Source of the DNA: Prochlorococcus sp. AG-402-B05
GTDB lineage: Bacteria > Cyanobacteriota > Cyanobacteriia > PCC-6307 > Cyanobiaceae
Reading direction: 5' to 3'
NCBI GenBank assembly: GCA_003279635.1
Contig: QCHK01000003.1
Location: 62,001 to 126,000, forward strand
Length of the DNA stretch: 64,000 nt
In this document: one piece after another, positions 16,872 to 23,107 of the stretch
How positions within the stretch are numbered: position 1 is the first letter of the stretch
How the letters are laid out: each line of letters starts with the position of its first letter
Translations under genes and position numbers: made by a program
The notes under the pieces: generated by a model
Told to the model about the DNA's origin: nothing
The model's input: the letters and a program-made list of their open reading frames with translations, nothing else
Database searches by the model: none

Positions 16872-17521
16872 TACTTAACGAACTCCTTAGCTTTAGATAG
16901 TTTGTCTTTAAGATCCGCGTTCTCTTTTTTGAGCTTTATGTTCTCCATAACTAAAGAAGTGAAGGATGATAGTTTTTCTTCGTCAGTCTTTTTGCTTGCA
17001 ACCACCTCGGCTTGAGCTAGCAGATCATTGGTTGATTTCTTTGCCGCTTTCTTTCTGAGTAGCTTATTTAAATCTCCTTCAGAGAATCCCTTGCCTTCTT
17101 GAATGGCGCTAATAGCCTTTACCCTTTGCCCTGAGTCTGCGCTTCCAATCTTTGCCAGTGTCCTAGCTGATACCTGAGACAAAGCGTCTTGAGGTATGTC
17201 CGTATTTGACAGCCATGTCTCATAAGCAGTAGCCAGATCTCTTGCATTTCTGCCACTCATAGAAAGAACACCTGAGTCAGTGAGTGCTTTCCAATTCTTA
17301 TTCTTAACGTCCTTCTTGATATCTACCAATGCTCTGGCTGCTGCGTAAATAGCGTTTCCTGCCGTCCCTAGGGCTTCGTTGCAGTCAATGACCTTGCTCT
17401 TTACGTACCGGACCTGAGAAGCAGCCAAGCCCTTTACGGACTCATCATTCAGATCAACTGCTTCAAGCTCGTCTATTGAGTAATCTCCAATACTTGCTGG
17501 CTCTATGGTTGATGTGGTCAA
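16871..17521 (-). CDS. Helical, coiled-coil-ended protein of the element, unknown (possible DNA-binding or partition role)
   Basis: 216 aa, soluble and mostly helical. An acidic N-terminus is followed by a helical block (about 30-130) with GRNARDLATAYETWL and ISAIQEGKGFSEGDLNKLLRKKAAKK. The end (about 180-216) is a charged coiled coil (MENIKLKKENADLKDKLSKAK). The middle resembles helix-turn-helix-containing phage or partition proteins only in general character; I do not recognise the family. ATG at 17521 heads a three-gene unit (216, 55 and 72 aa). A 6-2-6 palindrome 55 nt upstream is a candidate operator. Base composition is visibly less AT-rich than the backbone. Confidence 0.75.
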   Translation of the reverse strand: MTTSTIEPASIGDYSIDELEAVDLNDESVKGLAASQVRYVKSKVIDCNEALGTAGNAIYAAARALVDIKKDVKNKNWKALTDSGVLSMSGRNARDLATAYETWLSNTDIPQDALSQVSARTLAKIGSADSGQRVKAISAIQEGKGFSEGDLNKLLRKKAAKKSTNDLLAQAEVVASKKTDEEKLSSFTSLVMENIKLKKENADLKDKLSKAKEFVK

Positions 17522-17575
17522 TACATTAAGTCGAATAGAGTCAAGTTACCAACTGTTTCCGAGCTCGTCCATAGG

Positions 17576-17589
17576 AATACAAATGTATT
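17576..17589. promoter_or_regulatory. Palindrome AATACA-AA-TGTATT upstream of the element operon
   Basis: A perfect 6-2-6 inverted repeat 55 nt upstream of the ATG of the 216-aa gene. Its layout resembles a repressor operator, including LexA-type sites with TGTAnT half-sites, but it is not a clear match to the cyanobacterial LexA consensus. Confidence 0.35.
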
Positions 17590-17626
17590 AGTATGTTAGA
17601 TCTTTTTATGGGTATCTTTTTGTTCC

Positions 17627-17836
17627 TTATCTCAGGAGAGGCATTGTTAATAACTCGTCAACGCAAACTCCCTCATTCAACCATTCTCTTAACTCTTGTC
17701 CTATTGCTTTTTGGTCTTTAATGCTTAGTCCTTCAGATCTTTCCATAACTACTGACATTGAATCAGAGATAAGGTCCTCCATTTCTGGGAACTTAATATT
17801 CAATAACCTGAATCTTATAACCCTCCAATAGTACAC
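17627..17836 (-). CDS. Small hypothetical protein of the element
   Basis: 69 aa from a GTG start at 17836; ATG codons inside the frame would give shorter forms. The sequence is helical, with EMEDLISDSMSVVMERSEGLSIKDQK and AIGQELREWLNEGVCVDELL. No membrane span or known motif. It is separated by 105 nt from the 216-aa gene downstream. Weak start, so confidence is moderate at best. Confidence 0.4.
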   Translation of the reverse strand: MYYWRVIRFRLLNIKFPEMEDLISDSMSVVMERSEGLSIKDQKAIGQELREWLNEGVCVDELLTMPLLR

Positions 17837-17912
17837 GATGATTTTTAAGTCCGTTAATTGGGTGCTGATACTGCCATAATCCTGAGCCTTTAGATTTTGA
17901 AAAAAATTTCAG

Positions 17913-17922
17913 AAGGCGTATA
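17913..17922 (-). repeat. Decamer TATACGCCTT, copy 2 of 2
   Basis: Identical to the decamer at 16051-16060. Here it partly overlaps the palindrome GTATA-ACG-TATAC at 17918-17930 and lies 77 nt upstream of the GTG of the 69-aa ORF on the same strand. Confidence 0.35.
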
Positions 17923-18094
17923 ACGTATACAATAAGGATTAAAATACCCCTCCATACCCCTTTTCATTCTCCTCTTTCTATTTTGAGATTTGCTTATTTG
18001 TGTCCAGTTTTCTGTCCAAATTGTTGTTTTTAAGATCTCCATTATTCAATCCTAATTTAAGCACATATTCTGCCACTGGCTTTTTAGTGACTTT

Positions 18095-18119
18095 CATAAC
18101 TGTTCATAGAGCAGTTATG
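18095..18119. repeat. Perfect 8-bp hairpin CATAACTG / CAGTTATG
   Basis: Inverted repeat with a 9-nt loop, not followed by a T-run on either strand, so an operator, attachment-arm or RNA hairpin is more likely than a terminator. Confidence 0.4.
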
Positions 18120-18166
18120 CATGTTTTTGGGAATAAAATCTAGTTTTTATATGTTTTATATTTGAA

Positions 18167-18181
18167 AAATGATAATCATTT
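18167..18181. promoter_or_regulatory. Fur-box-like palindrome AAATGATAATCATTT
   Basis: A perfect 7-1-7 palindrome containing TGATAATCATT, which matches the core of the bacterial Fur consensus (GATAATGATAATCATTATC). It lies 41 nt upstream of a Shine-Dalgarno-led ATG at 18222. If bound by Fur, it would place the right end of the element under iron control. Binding is inferred only. Confidence 0.45.
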
Positions 18182-18375
18182 CAATTTAAAGAATTTTTGA
18201 CTTAAGGAAAGAGAAGGAGTCATGGCTCTACCCACCCCCTTCTCAATCCTTGCTAGCTAGCATATTTATTGTGCAACACAAGTGTATCAATCGCGACCTC
18301 TTTTGCGTTGTTACAAATATGCCTCTCAATAAGCCGCCACAGTTGAGAACTATGCTCTCCCGTCTTGAGCGATCT

Positions 18376-18415
18376 GTTAGAATGTCTTCAGATTCTAAAC
18401 AAAGTTTATTCTAAC
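18376..18415. repeat. GTTAGAAT/ATTCTAAC repeat cluster, right end of the element (candidate attR)
   Basis: GTTAGAAT at 18376-18383, ATTCTAAA at 18392-18399 and ATTCTAAC at 18408-18415, in the same order as the cluster next to the integrase start. The exact shared direct repeat is GTTAGAATG (9 nt). Confidence 0.5.
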
Positions 18416-18508
18416 TTGTTTAGATCTAACCTCTATATTATCTTAAAAATACAGCTATAGAATTAAACCTTATAGTTTAAATTTAACTAAAAGAATTTTT
18501 AAATAACA

Positions 18509-18928
18509 ATGTATAAATCAGAGGAAAGCCTTTTTGAAGCAGCCCTAAATCGATATAAGGCTGGTTTACCAGCAGATGAATTGATTGAAGATTTTCAGAA
18601 AATAGCGTCTACTACTCCAAATAATGCTGCTGCATGGACATGCTTGTCTTGGTTGCAATTGTTATGTGACTCCCCTCAGGAAGCCTTGCGCTCTGCACGG
18701 TATGCAGTGAAACTTAACGGTCAAGATCCGCAGTCAAGGATAAATTTGAGTCTTGCCTTGTTAGAGACTAATTCTAAGGGAGTTAGAGATCATATTGATT
18801 ATGTAAAAAGAGCTATGCTCGTTCTTCCTGAATTAGAAAAAGAATTAAAAGAATCATTTGAAGATGGTCTTTCACGAAAACCTAATTGGAAAACGTTACT
18901 TAAAATAAAAAATTGGTTAGACCTTTGA
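18509..18928 (+). CDS. Tetratricopeptide-repeat protein
   Basis: 139 aa. TPR-type helix pairs are seen around AALNRYKAGLPADELIEDFQKIA and AAWTCLSWLQLLCDSPQEALRSARYAVKLNGQDPQ. The remainder is helical with a Trp-rich end. No signal or membrane span: a cytoplasmic protein-interaction scaffold of unknown partner. It is the first backbone gene to the right of the element and has a clean AT-rich upstream region (18416-18508), so its promoter appears intact. Confidence 0.75.
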   Translation: MYKSEESLFEAALNRYKAGLPADELIEDFQKIASTTPNNAAAWTCLSWLQLLCDSPQEALRSARYAVKLNGQDPQSRINLSLALLETNSKGVRDHIDYVKRAMLVLPELEKELKESFEDGLSRKPNWKTLLKIKNWLDL

Positions 18929-18954
18929 TTTCCAGTTAGATTTCAATAAAAATT

Positions 18955-19884
18955 TTAATCTAATATTGATTTGAAAGCCTCATTAATCATGGGGAAATTG
19001 AATTTAAATTTGAGTTTATTCAATCTTTGAGGTTGTACATTTTGTCCCTCTAAAACTACACGAGCTCCATCTCCTAAAATTAACTTCAATATCGTTCCAG
19101 GAACTGCGAGAAGACTTGGTCTACCGAGTACTTGACCAAGTGAATTAGAGAACTCACTCATTCGTACAGGATTTGGTGCAACCCCATTGACGACACCCGA
19201 CCAAGCTGAATTTTTTACACTTTCGTTAATCAGGTTACAAAGATCTGTTCTGTGTATCCAGCTCATCCATTGTTTTCCATCTCCTATAGGACCTCCAAGA
19301 CCAGCTCTGAAAATGGGAAGCATTTTCCCAAGTGCTCCGCCATCTTTAGCTAATACGATGCCAATTCTTACAATTAAAAGGCGAGTTGGTCTTGGTTTAT
19401 TTTTTGCTCTAGATTCCCACTCTTTACAGAGATTTGCTAGAAAATCATCACCTTGAATATTCTCTTCAGTGAATTCAGTTTGAGGATTTGAACCATAAAA
19501 ACCAATAGCTGAGGCATTAATAAGAACTTTTGGGGGTTTTCTTAGATTCCGAAGGTTATTAATCAGATTCTTTGTTGTCTCTATTCGACTATTTCTAATT
19601 TCTTTACAGTGATCGGTAGTCCATCTTTTTTCAGCAATAGGTTCGCCAGCGAGATTGATAACCCCTTCGCAGCTTTTAAGAGAGTTTTGAATTTCTTCTT
19701 TATCCCAAGACGAGGACTCAGATGGATTCATTTGAATGAAATTGATGTTTTGGTAATTAACTATGGTTTTAAGTTTTTCTTTTGATTGTCTCGATATGAC
19801 TGTGAGGCTATGTCCTTCCTTGATGAGCAAAGGAATTAATTCTCTTCCGATAAAACCAGTACATCCAGTAAGTAGTAATTTCAT
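18955..19884 (-). CDS. TIGR01777 family NAD(P)-dependent epimerase (YfcH/SulA-homologue type)
   Basis: 309 aa with a Rossmann start MKLLLTGCTGFIGRELIPLL, the family signature GVINLAGEPIAEKRWT (about residues 75-90), the YGSNP-like active-site region after INASAIGFYG, and the C-terminal GQNVQPQRLNKLKF. This is the atypical short-chain dehydrogenase group sometimes annotated as cell-division inhibitor; its natural substrate is not established. Convergent with the TPR gene (26-nt gap). Confidence 0.85.
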   Translation of the reverse strand: MKLLLTGCTGFIGRELIPLLIKEGHSLTVISRQSKEKLKTIVNYQNINFIQMNPSESSSWDKEEIQNSLKSCEGVINLAGEPIAEKRWTTDHCKEIRNSRIETTKNLINNLRNLRKPPKVLINASAIGFYGSNPQTEFTEENIQGDDFLANLCKEWESRAKNKPRPTRLLIVRIGIVLAKDGGALGKMLPIFRAGLGGPIGDGKQWMSWIHRTDLCNLINESVKNSAWSGVVNGVAPNPVRMSEFSNSLGQVLGRPSLLAVPGTILKLILGDGARVVLEGQNVQPQRLNKLKFKFNFPMINEAFKSILD

Positions 19885-20073
19885 GATTTCTCTAATCAGG
19901 TTTGATCAGCTTAGAGGGATTTTGATTAACTTATGGTGTTGATCCATCAAGAATACTTGCGTTATGAAATTCGCAATTAATTAATGACACGATTTCTACC
20001 ATTTTGTTTTAACTGCTATTCTTCATTTAAATATTTGAATTAAGTCATTAGTCTTTTTTTTTAATTATTGAAA

Positions 20074-20337
20074 ATGTCTGAACAAACCGGAAAATTAGAT
20101 GATTCCCAATCACCTCCAAAGGTACAAAAGAAACTCAGAAAAGGAGATCTTGTAAAAGTTGATCGTGAAAAATATTCTAATAGCTTAGAATCCAAGGCAA
20201 GCGACAGTAATCTACCTGAATATATTTTTCAAGGGCCTGGAGAAGTATTATTGATTAAAGGTGATTACTGTCAAGTTAGATGGAGAAGGCCAGTCCCTGA
20301 TGTTTGGATTAATTCTGACCATATAGTCTCATATTAA
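20074..20337 (+). CDS. ndhO: NDH-1 complex subunit O
   Basis: 87 aa from the ATG at 20074 (a TTG two codons earlier is less likely). The run KVQKKLRKGDLVKVDREKY and the end of the chain, FQGPGEVLLIKGDYCQVRW followed by RRPVPDVW, are diagnostic for NdhO, the cyanobacterial/plastid-specific peripheral subunit of the photosynthetic NDH-1 complex. It is monocistronic here, apart from the main ndh clusters at 48-52 and 57-60 kb. Convergent with the DnaJ gene. Confidence 0.93.
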   Translation: MSEQTGKLDDSQSPPKVQKKLRKGDLVKVDREKYSNSLESKASDSNLPEYIFQGPGEVLLIKGDYCQVRWRRPVPDVWINSDHIVSY

Positions 20338-20356
20338 TATATAATAAAAATTGAAA

Positions 20357-21010
20357 TTATAAGATAAGCCATTCTTTTTTATTGCTCTGTAAAAATTTTC
20401 TTTTTTTCTTAGCAAGAGCAATCATTGCCTTTCCATCATACAGATAATTGTCAACGTAACCCATTGTATAAAGGTCTAATTCATTAATACCATCCTCAAC
20501 ATGTGATAAGCAATGATATAGATCCAAGCTGAAATCTCTTATGATTGAGGGACATGCAAAGGATGTATAAATTTTTTTAATCTTAGTTATTTTATTTTTA
20601 CTTTGCTCTAGATATAGGCAGAAAGAATCCATTAAGATTTCATCATAAGGATCAGCTGATAAATCTCTTATTTTTGAATTTAAAGGATTAATTATTTGTC
20701 CTAATAATTTATCAATAGGGAGGTATATACTCTGGAACCATTTTTTTAAATCTTCAGGTTTAGAATGACTATTAGTTTCTCTTTTGTATTCATCCTTATT
20801 ATAAAGTTTTGAATTATTAACTCTATTTAAATTGAGATCTTTATGTTTTTTCTTTAATATTTCCCATGCTGAGTTTACTTCGAGCATTACGGCTGAATCT
20901 CCTCCTTTGTCTGGGTGATGTATTTTTACAAGTTTTCTGTATGCTTTTTTAATATCTTCTAGTTTTGCGCTGGGATGAACTTTCAATATTTGATATGGGT
21001 CTTTGCTCAT
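20357..21010 (-). CDS. DnaJ-domain (J-domain) protein
   Basis: 217 aa with an N-terminal J domain (residues 1-60): DPYQILKVHPSAKLEDIKKAYRK and the catalytic HPD in HHPDKGGD. The rest is helical, without Gly/Phe or zinc-finger regions, making it a type III J-protein that would stimulate a DnaK for a specific client. It starts 20 nt after cysK on the same strand and is likely co-transcribed with it. Confidence 0.85.
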   Translation of the reverse strand: MSKDPYQILKVHPSAKLEDIKKAYRKLVKIHHPDKGGDSAVMLEVNSAWEILKKKHKDLNLNRVNNSKLYNKDEYKRETNSHSKPEDLKKWFQSIYLPIDKLLGQIINPLNSKIRDLSADPYDEILMDSFCLYLEQSKNKITKIKKIYTSFACPSIIRDFSLDLYHCLSHVEDGINELDLYTMGYVDNYLYDGKAMIALAKKKRKFLQSNKKEWLIL

Positions 21011-21030
21011 TGTTGAAAGATTATTTCTTT

Positions 21031-21999
21031 TTAGAGATACTCATTCCCTTTTACTGGCTTTGCGGGGATGGAAGTAAACATAGTTGTTGATAGATATCTT
21101 TCACCGAAACTAGGCAGAATAACAACTAAGCGTTTATTCGCAAACTCAGGTTGATTTCCTACTTTTAAAGCAGCGGCTACTGCAGCACCACTGCTTACAC
21201 CACTGAGCAATCCCTCTTCTTTGGCAAGTCTTCTGCCAATCTCCATTGCTTCATTATCATTGATTCTTATGACTTCATCAATTTGATTCATATCTAATAC
21301 ATTAGGAATGAAACCAGCACCAATGCCTTGTATTGCATGAGATCCAGGACTCCCCCCTGACAGAACAGGGCTTGATGAAGGTTCTACTGCAAAAACCTTG
21401 ATTTTTGGATTTTTTTGTTTTAAGAATCTGGCACAACCTGTGATTGTGCCTCCTGTTCCTACTCCAGCAATTAATGCATCAAGTTTGCCTTCGCAATCTT
21501 CCCAAATTTCTTCAGCGGTTGTTTTTTCATGAATTTCAGGATTGGATAAATTATCGAATTGCTGAAGCAAATATGCATTAGGTACAGAAGCTACCAATTC
21601 CGTTGCTAGCTGAATAGCGCCTTGGATTCCCTCTTTGCCAGGAGTTAGTTGAAGCTCTGCTCCAAATGCTCTTAACATTGAGCGTCGCTCAGTACTCATT
21701 GTGTCAGGCATTGTAAGTATGAGCCGATAACCTTTTGCTGCCGCAACCATCGCTAATGCAATTCCTGTGTTTCCGCTAGTTGGTTCAACTAGAACAGTAT
21801 GTCCAGGTTTGATGGTGCCCTCTTTTTCTGCTGATTTCACCATTGCGCCAGCTATGCGGTCTTTTACGGATGCTGTGGGGTTGAAACTTTCTAATTTGGC
21901 TATAATTTCTGCTCTACAATTAAATTCATTAGGTAATCGATTCAGTTTGACCAAAGGTGTTTGGCCAACTAAATAAGTTATGTCATTAGCTATTGGCAT
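21031..21999 (-). CDS. cysK: Cysteine synthase A (O-acetylserine sulfhydrylase)
   Basis: 322 aa, the usual length. Lys46 in NPTASVKDRIA forms the PLP Schiff base; TSGNTGIALA contacts substrate; AGVGTGGTITG binds the PLP phosphate; and LSGVSSGAA lies near the end of the core. It makes cysteine from O-acetylserine and sulfide. Head of a probable cysK-dnaJ-like unit. Upstream on the same strand lies a pseudogene (22043-22258). Confidence 0.95.
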   Translation of the reverse strand: MPIANDITYLVGQTPLVKLNRLPNEFNCRAEIIAKLESFNPTASVKDRIAGAMVKSAEKEGTIKPGHTVLVEPTSGNTGIALAMVAAAKGYRLILTMPDTMSTERRSMLRAFGAELQLTPGKEGIQGAIQLATELVASVPNAYLLQQFDNLSNPEIHEKTTAEEIWEDCEGKLDALIAGVGTGGTITGCARFLKQKNPKIKVFAVEPSSSPVLSGGSPGSHAIQGIGAGFIPNVLDMNQIDEVIRINDNEAMEIGRRLAKEEGLLSGVSSGAAVAAALKVGNQPEFANKRLVVILPSFGERYLSTTMFTSIPAKPVKGNEYL

Positions 22000-22042
22000 G
22001 GTCTTATTTTAAAAACTAAAATCACTTCTAGGCAAAAATTAT

Positions 22043-22258
22043 TTAAGAATTCAATTCTTCCTTAATAATGCTTGAAGATTCTGTCTCCAAAAAACCTTTT
22101 TGACCTGTTAGAGATTTCAACAGATTTAATAATCTTGCATATTGACTGAGATCATTTAATTAATCTAGCGCTTCAATTTTATAGTTTTTTCTTTTTTGGA
22201 TTATAGCTTGTGTGATTGCATTTCTATATATTAGAGAGTGGTCTATAAGACATTTGAA
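22043..22258 (-). pseudogene. Degraded small gene with an in-frame stop, upstream of cysK
   Basis: On the minus strand one frame is open from 22258 to the stop at 22043-22045 except for a single TAA (22160-22162 on the plus map). The reading is protein-like on both sides: LIDHSLIYRNAITQAIIQK, NYKIEALD, stop, then LNDLSQYARLLNLLKSLTG and ETESSSIIKEELNS. A CAA-to-TAA change (Gln to stop) would explain it. No ATG start remains in frame. Parent family not recognised. The rest of the 22000-22390 gap is AT-rich with nothing else I can support. Confidence 0.5.
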
Positions 22259-22390
22259 TTATGCACTTTGACAAGAGTTTATAAATCGATAAATCAGTAT
22301 TAGATTAAAATAGATGTTTAAAGTTAATAATTAGTTATTGATATCTACTAAAAAGCTCAACAGAATATAAAAAAGAGTTTTTTATTTGTA

Positions 22391-23107
22391 ATGAGTTTGG
22401 ATTACGTAGATTCTAAGAAGGTGTCAAAACAGATTAAGACTCCTTGGGGAATAATAATCCCACAAGTTGAATTATTCCCAGTTGTCTACATATTAATTCT
22501 CTATGGATTAATTTATTTTCTACCTCTAAATATCTTTGATCAGTGGAGTACAGGAGAGGATGGACCAGTGGAATGGATACAATTTATTGGTTATTTTTCT
22601 GCATTTGTTTGTTCTTGCATTGTAACTTGGCATCGCCGTAAGTTGTATAAACAATGCTTTTTTTGGTTATTACTTACAATTTTTTGCTTTTATATTGCGG
22701 GTGAAGAGATTAGCTGGGCAGAAAGAATTACAAAAATAGGAATTGAATCTGTTCGTCAAATTAATGCACAGGGTGAAACTAATCTTCATAATATACCAAT
22801 TTTTCAAAATTACTTACATTTCTCATTTATTCTCTCAGGCCTTTTTTTTGGTTGGATTGGATGGAAAAATTGGCCAAAAATAGAAGCTTTCCCAGGAAGA
22901 AATCTTAGCTTATATTTTTTATTTGTTTCTCTTTTCTATACTTATTTTGATCTTTCTTGGATAACACTTGGAGAAAGGATACGTAATGATCAAGAAGCAA
23001 TTGAAGTCTTAATGGCTATAGGATTATTTCGTCATTGCAGCTTTTATGCTTTAAAAGTTTTTTCTAAAAAGGACAGTAAATATGTATATTTTAAAGATAA
23101 TCATTAA
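22391..23107 (+). CDS. Polytopic membrane protein, unknown family
   Basis: 238 aa with about six hydrophobic spans. The loop after the third span carries AGEEISWAERITKIGI and, some 20 residues on, QGETNLHNIPIF. This acidic/His motif pair (E-E-I-S-W ... N-L-H-N) recurs in a membrane family often found near polysaccharide or lipid loci, and the conserved charged residues suggest an enzyme in the membrane. Substrate unknown. It overlaps the convergent glycosyltransferase by 17 nt. Confidence 0.6.
   Translation: MSLDYVDSKKVSKQIKTPWGIIIPQVELFPVVYILILYGLIYFLPLNIFDQWSTGEDGPVEWIQFIGYFSAFVCSCIVTWHRRKLYKQCFFWLLLTIFCFYIAGEEISWAERITKIGIESVRQINAQGETNLHNIPIFQNYLHFSFILSGLFFGWIGWKNWPKIEAFPGRNLSLYFLFVSLFYTYFDLSWITLGERIRNDQEAIEVLMAIGLFRHCSFYALKVFSKKDSKYVYFKDNH

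Larger units (their letters stand above)
17837..18375. other. Gene-poor right arm of the element with several palindromes and short repeats
   Basis: No convincing CDS. Contents: the decamer TATACGCCTT (minus, 17913-17922) inside the palindrome GTATA-ACG-TATAC (17918-17930); a tandem ATACCCCT pair (17944-17963); the hairpin CATAACTG/CAGTTATG (18095-18119); a Fur-box-like palindrome (18167-18181); and a Shine-Dalgarno-led 12-codon mini-ORF (18222-18260). A 25-codon minus frame (17890-17967) also has a good ribosome site. This density of signals suggests control or recombination functions rather than protein coding. Confidence 0.5.
13266..18415. mobile_element. Integrated genetic element with tyrosine recombinase and small cargo genes (tycheposon-like)
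   Basis: About 5.1 kb between the IscA-like gene and the TPR gene. It is bounded by related GTTAGAAT/ATTCTAAC repeats, has a full-length tyrosine recombinase at the left end, several small genes with no recognised function, one broken gene, a tRNA-like fragment and long gene-poor stretches. Parts, for example 16.87-17.5 kb, look less AT-rich than the flanks. Compact tyrosine-recombinase islands with tRNA-derived sequences (tycheposons) are established in Prochlorococcus; placing this one in that class is inference. No helicase, primase or capsid gene was found, so it may be a reduced or satellite form. Confidence 0.65.

Noticed and set aside
17890-17967. 25-codon minus-strand ORF with a good GAGGAG site
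   Set aside because: Short, overlaps the palindrome and decamer, no recognisable peptide; kept only as a note in the arm description.
18319-18414. 31-codon plus-strand ORF (starts PLNKPPQLRT) spanning the right repeat cluster
   Set aside because: No ribosome-binding site and it runs through the candidate attachment site; too short to support.
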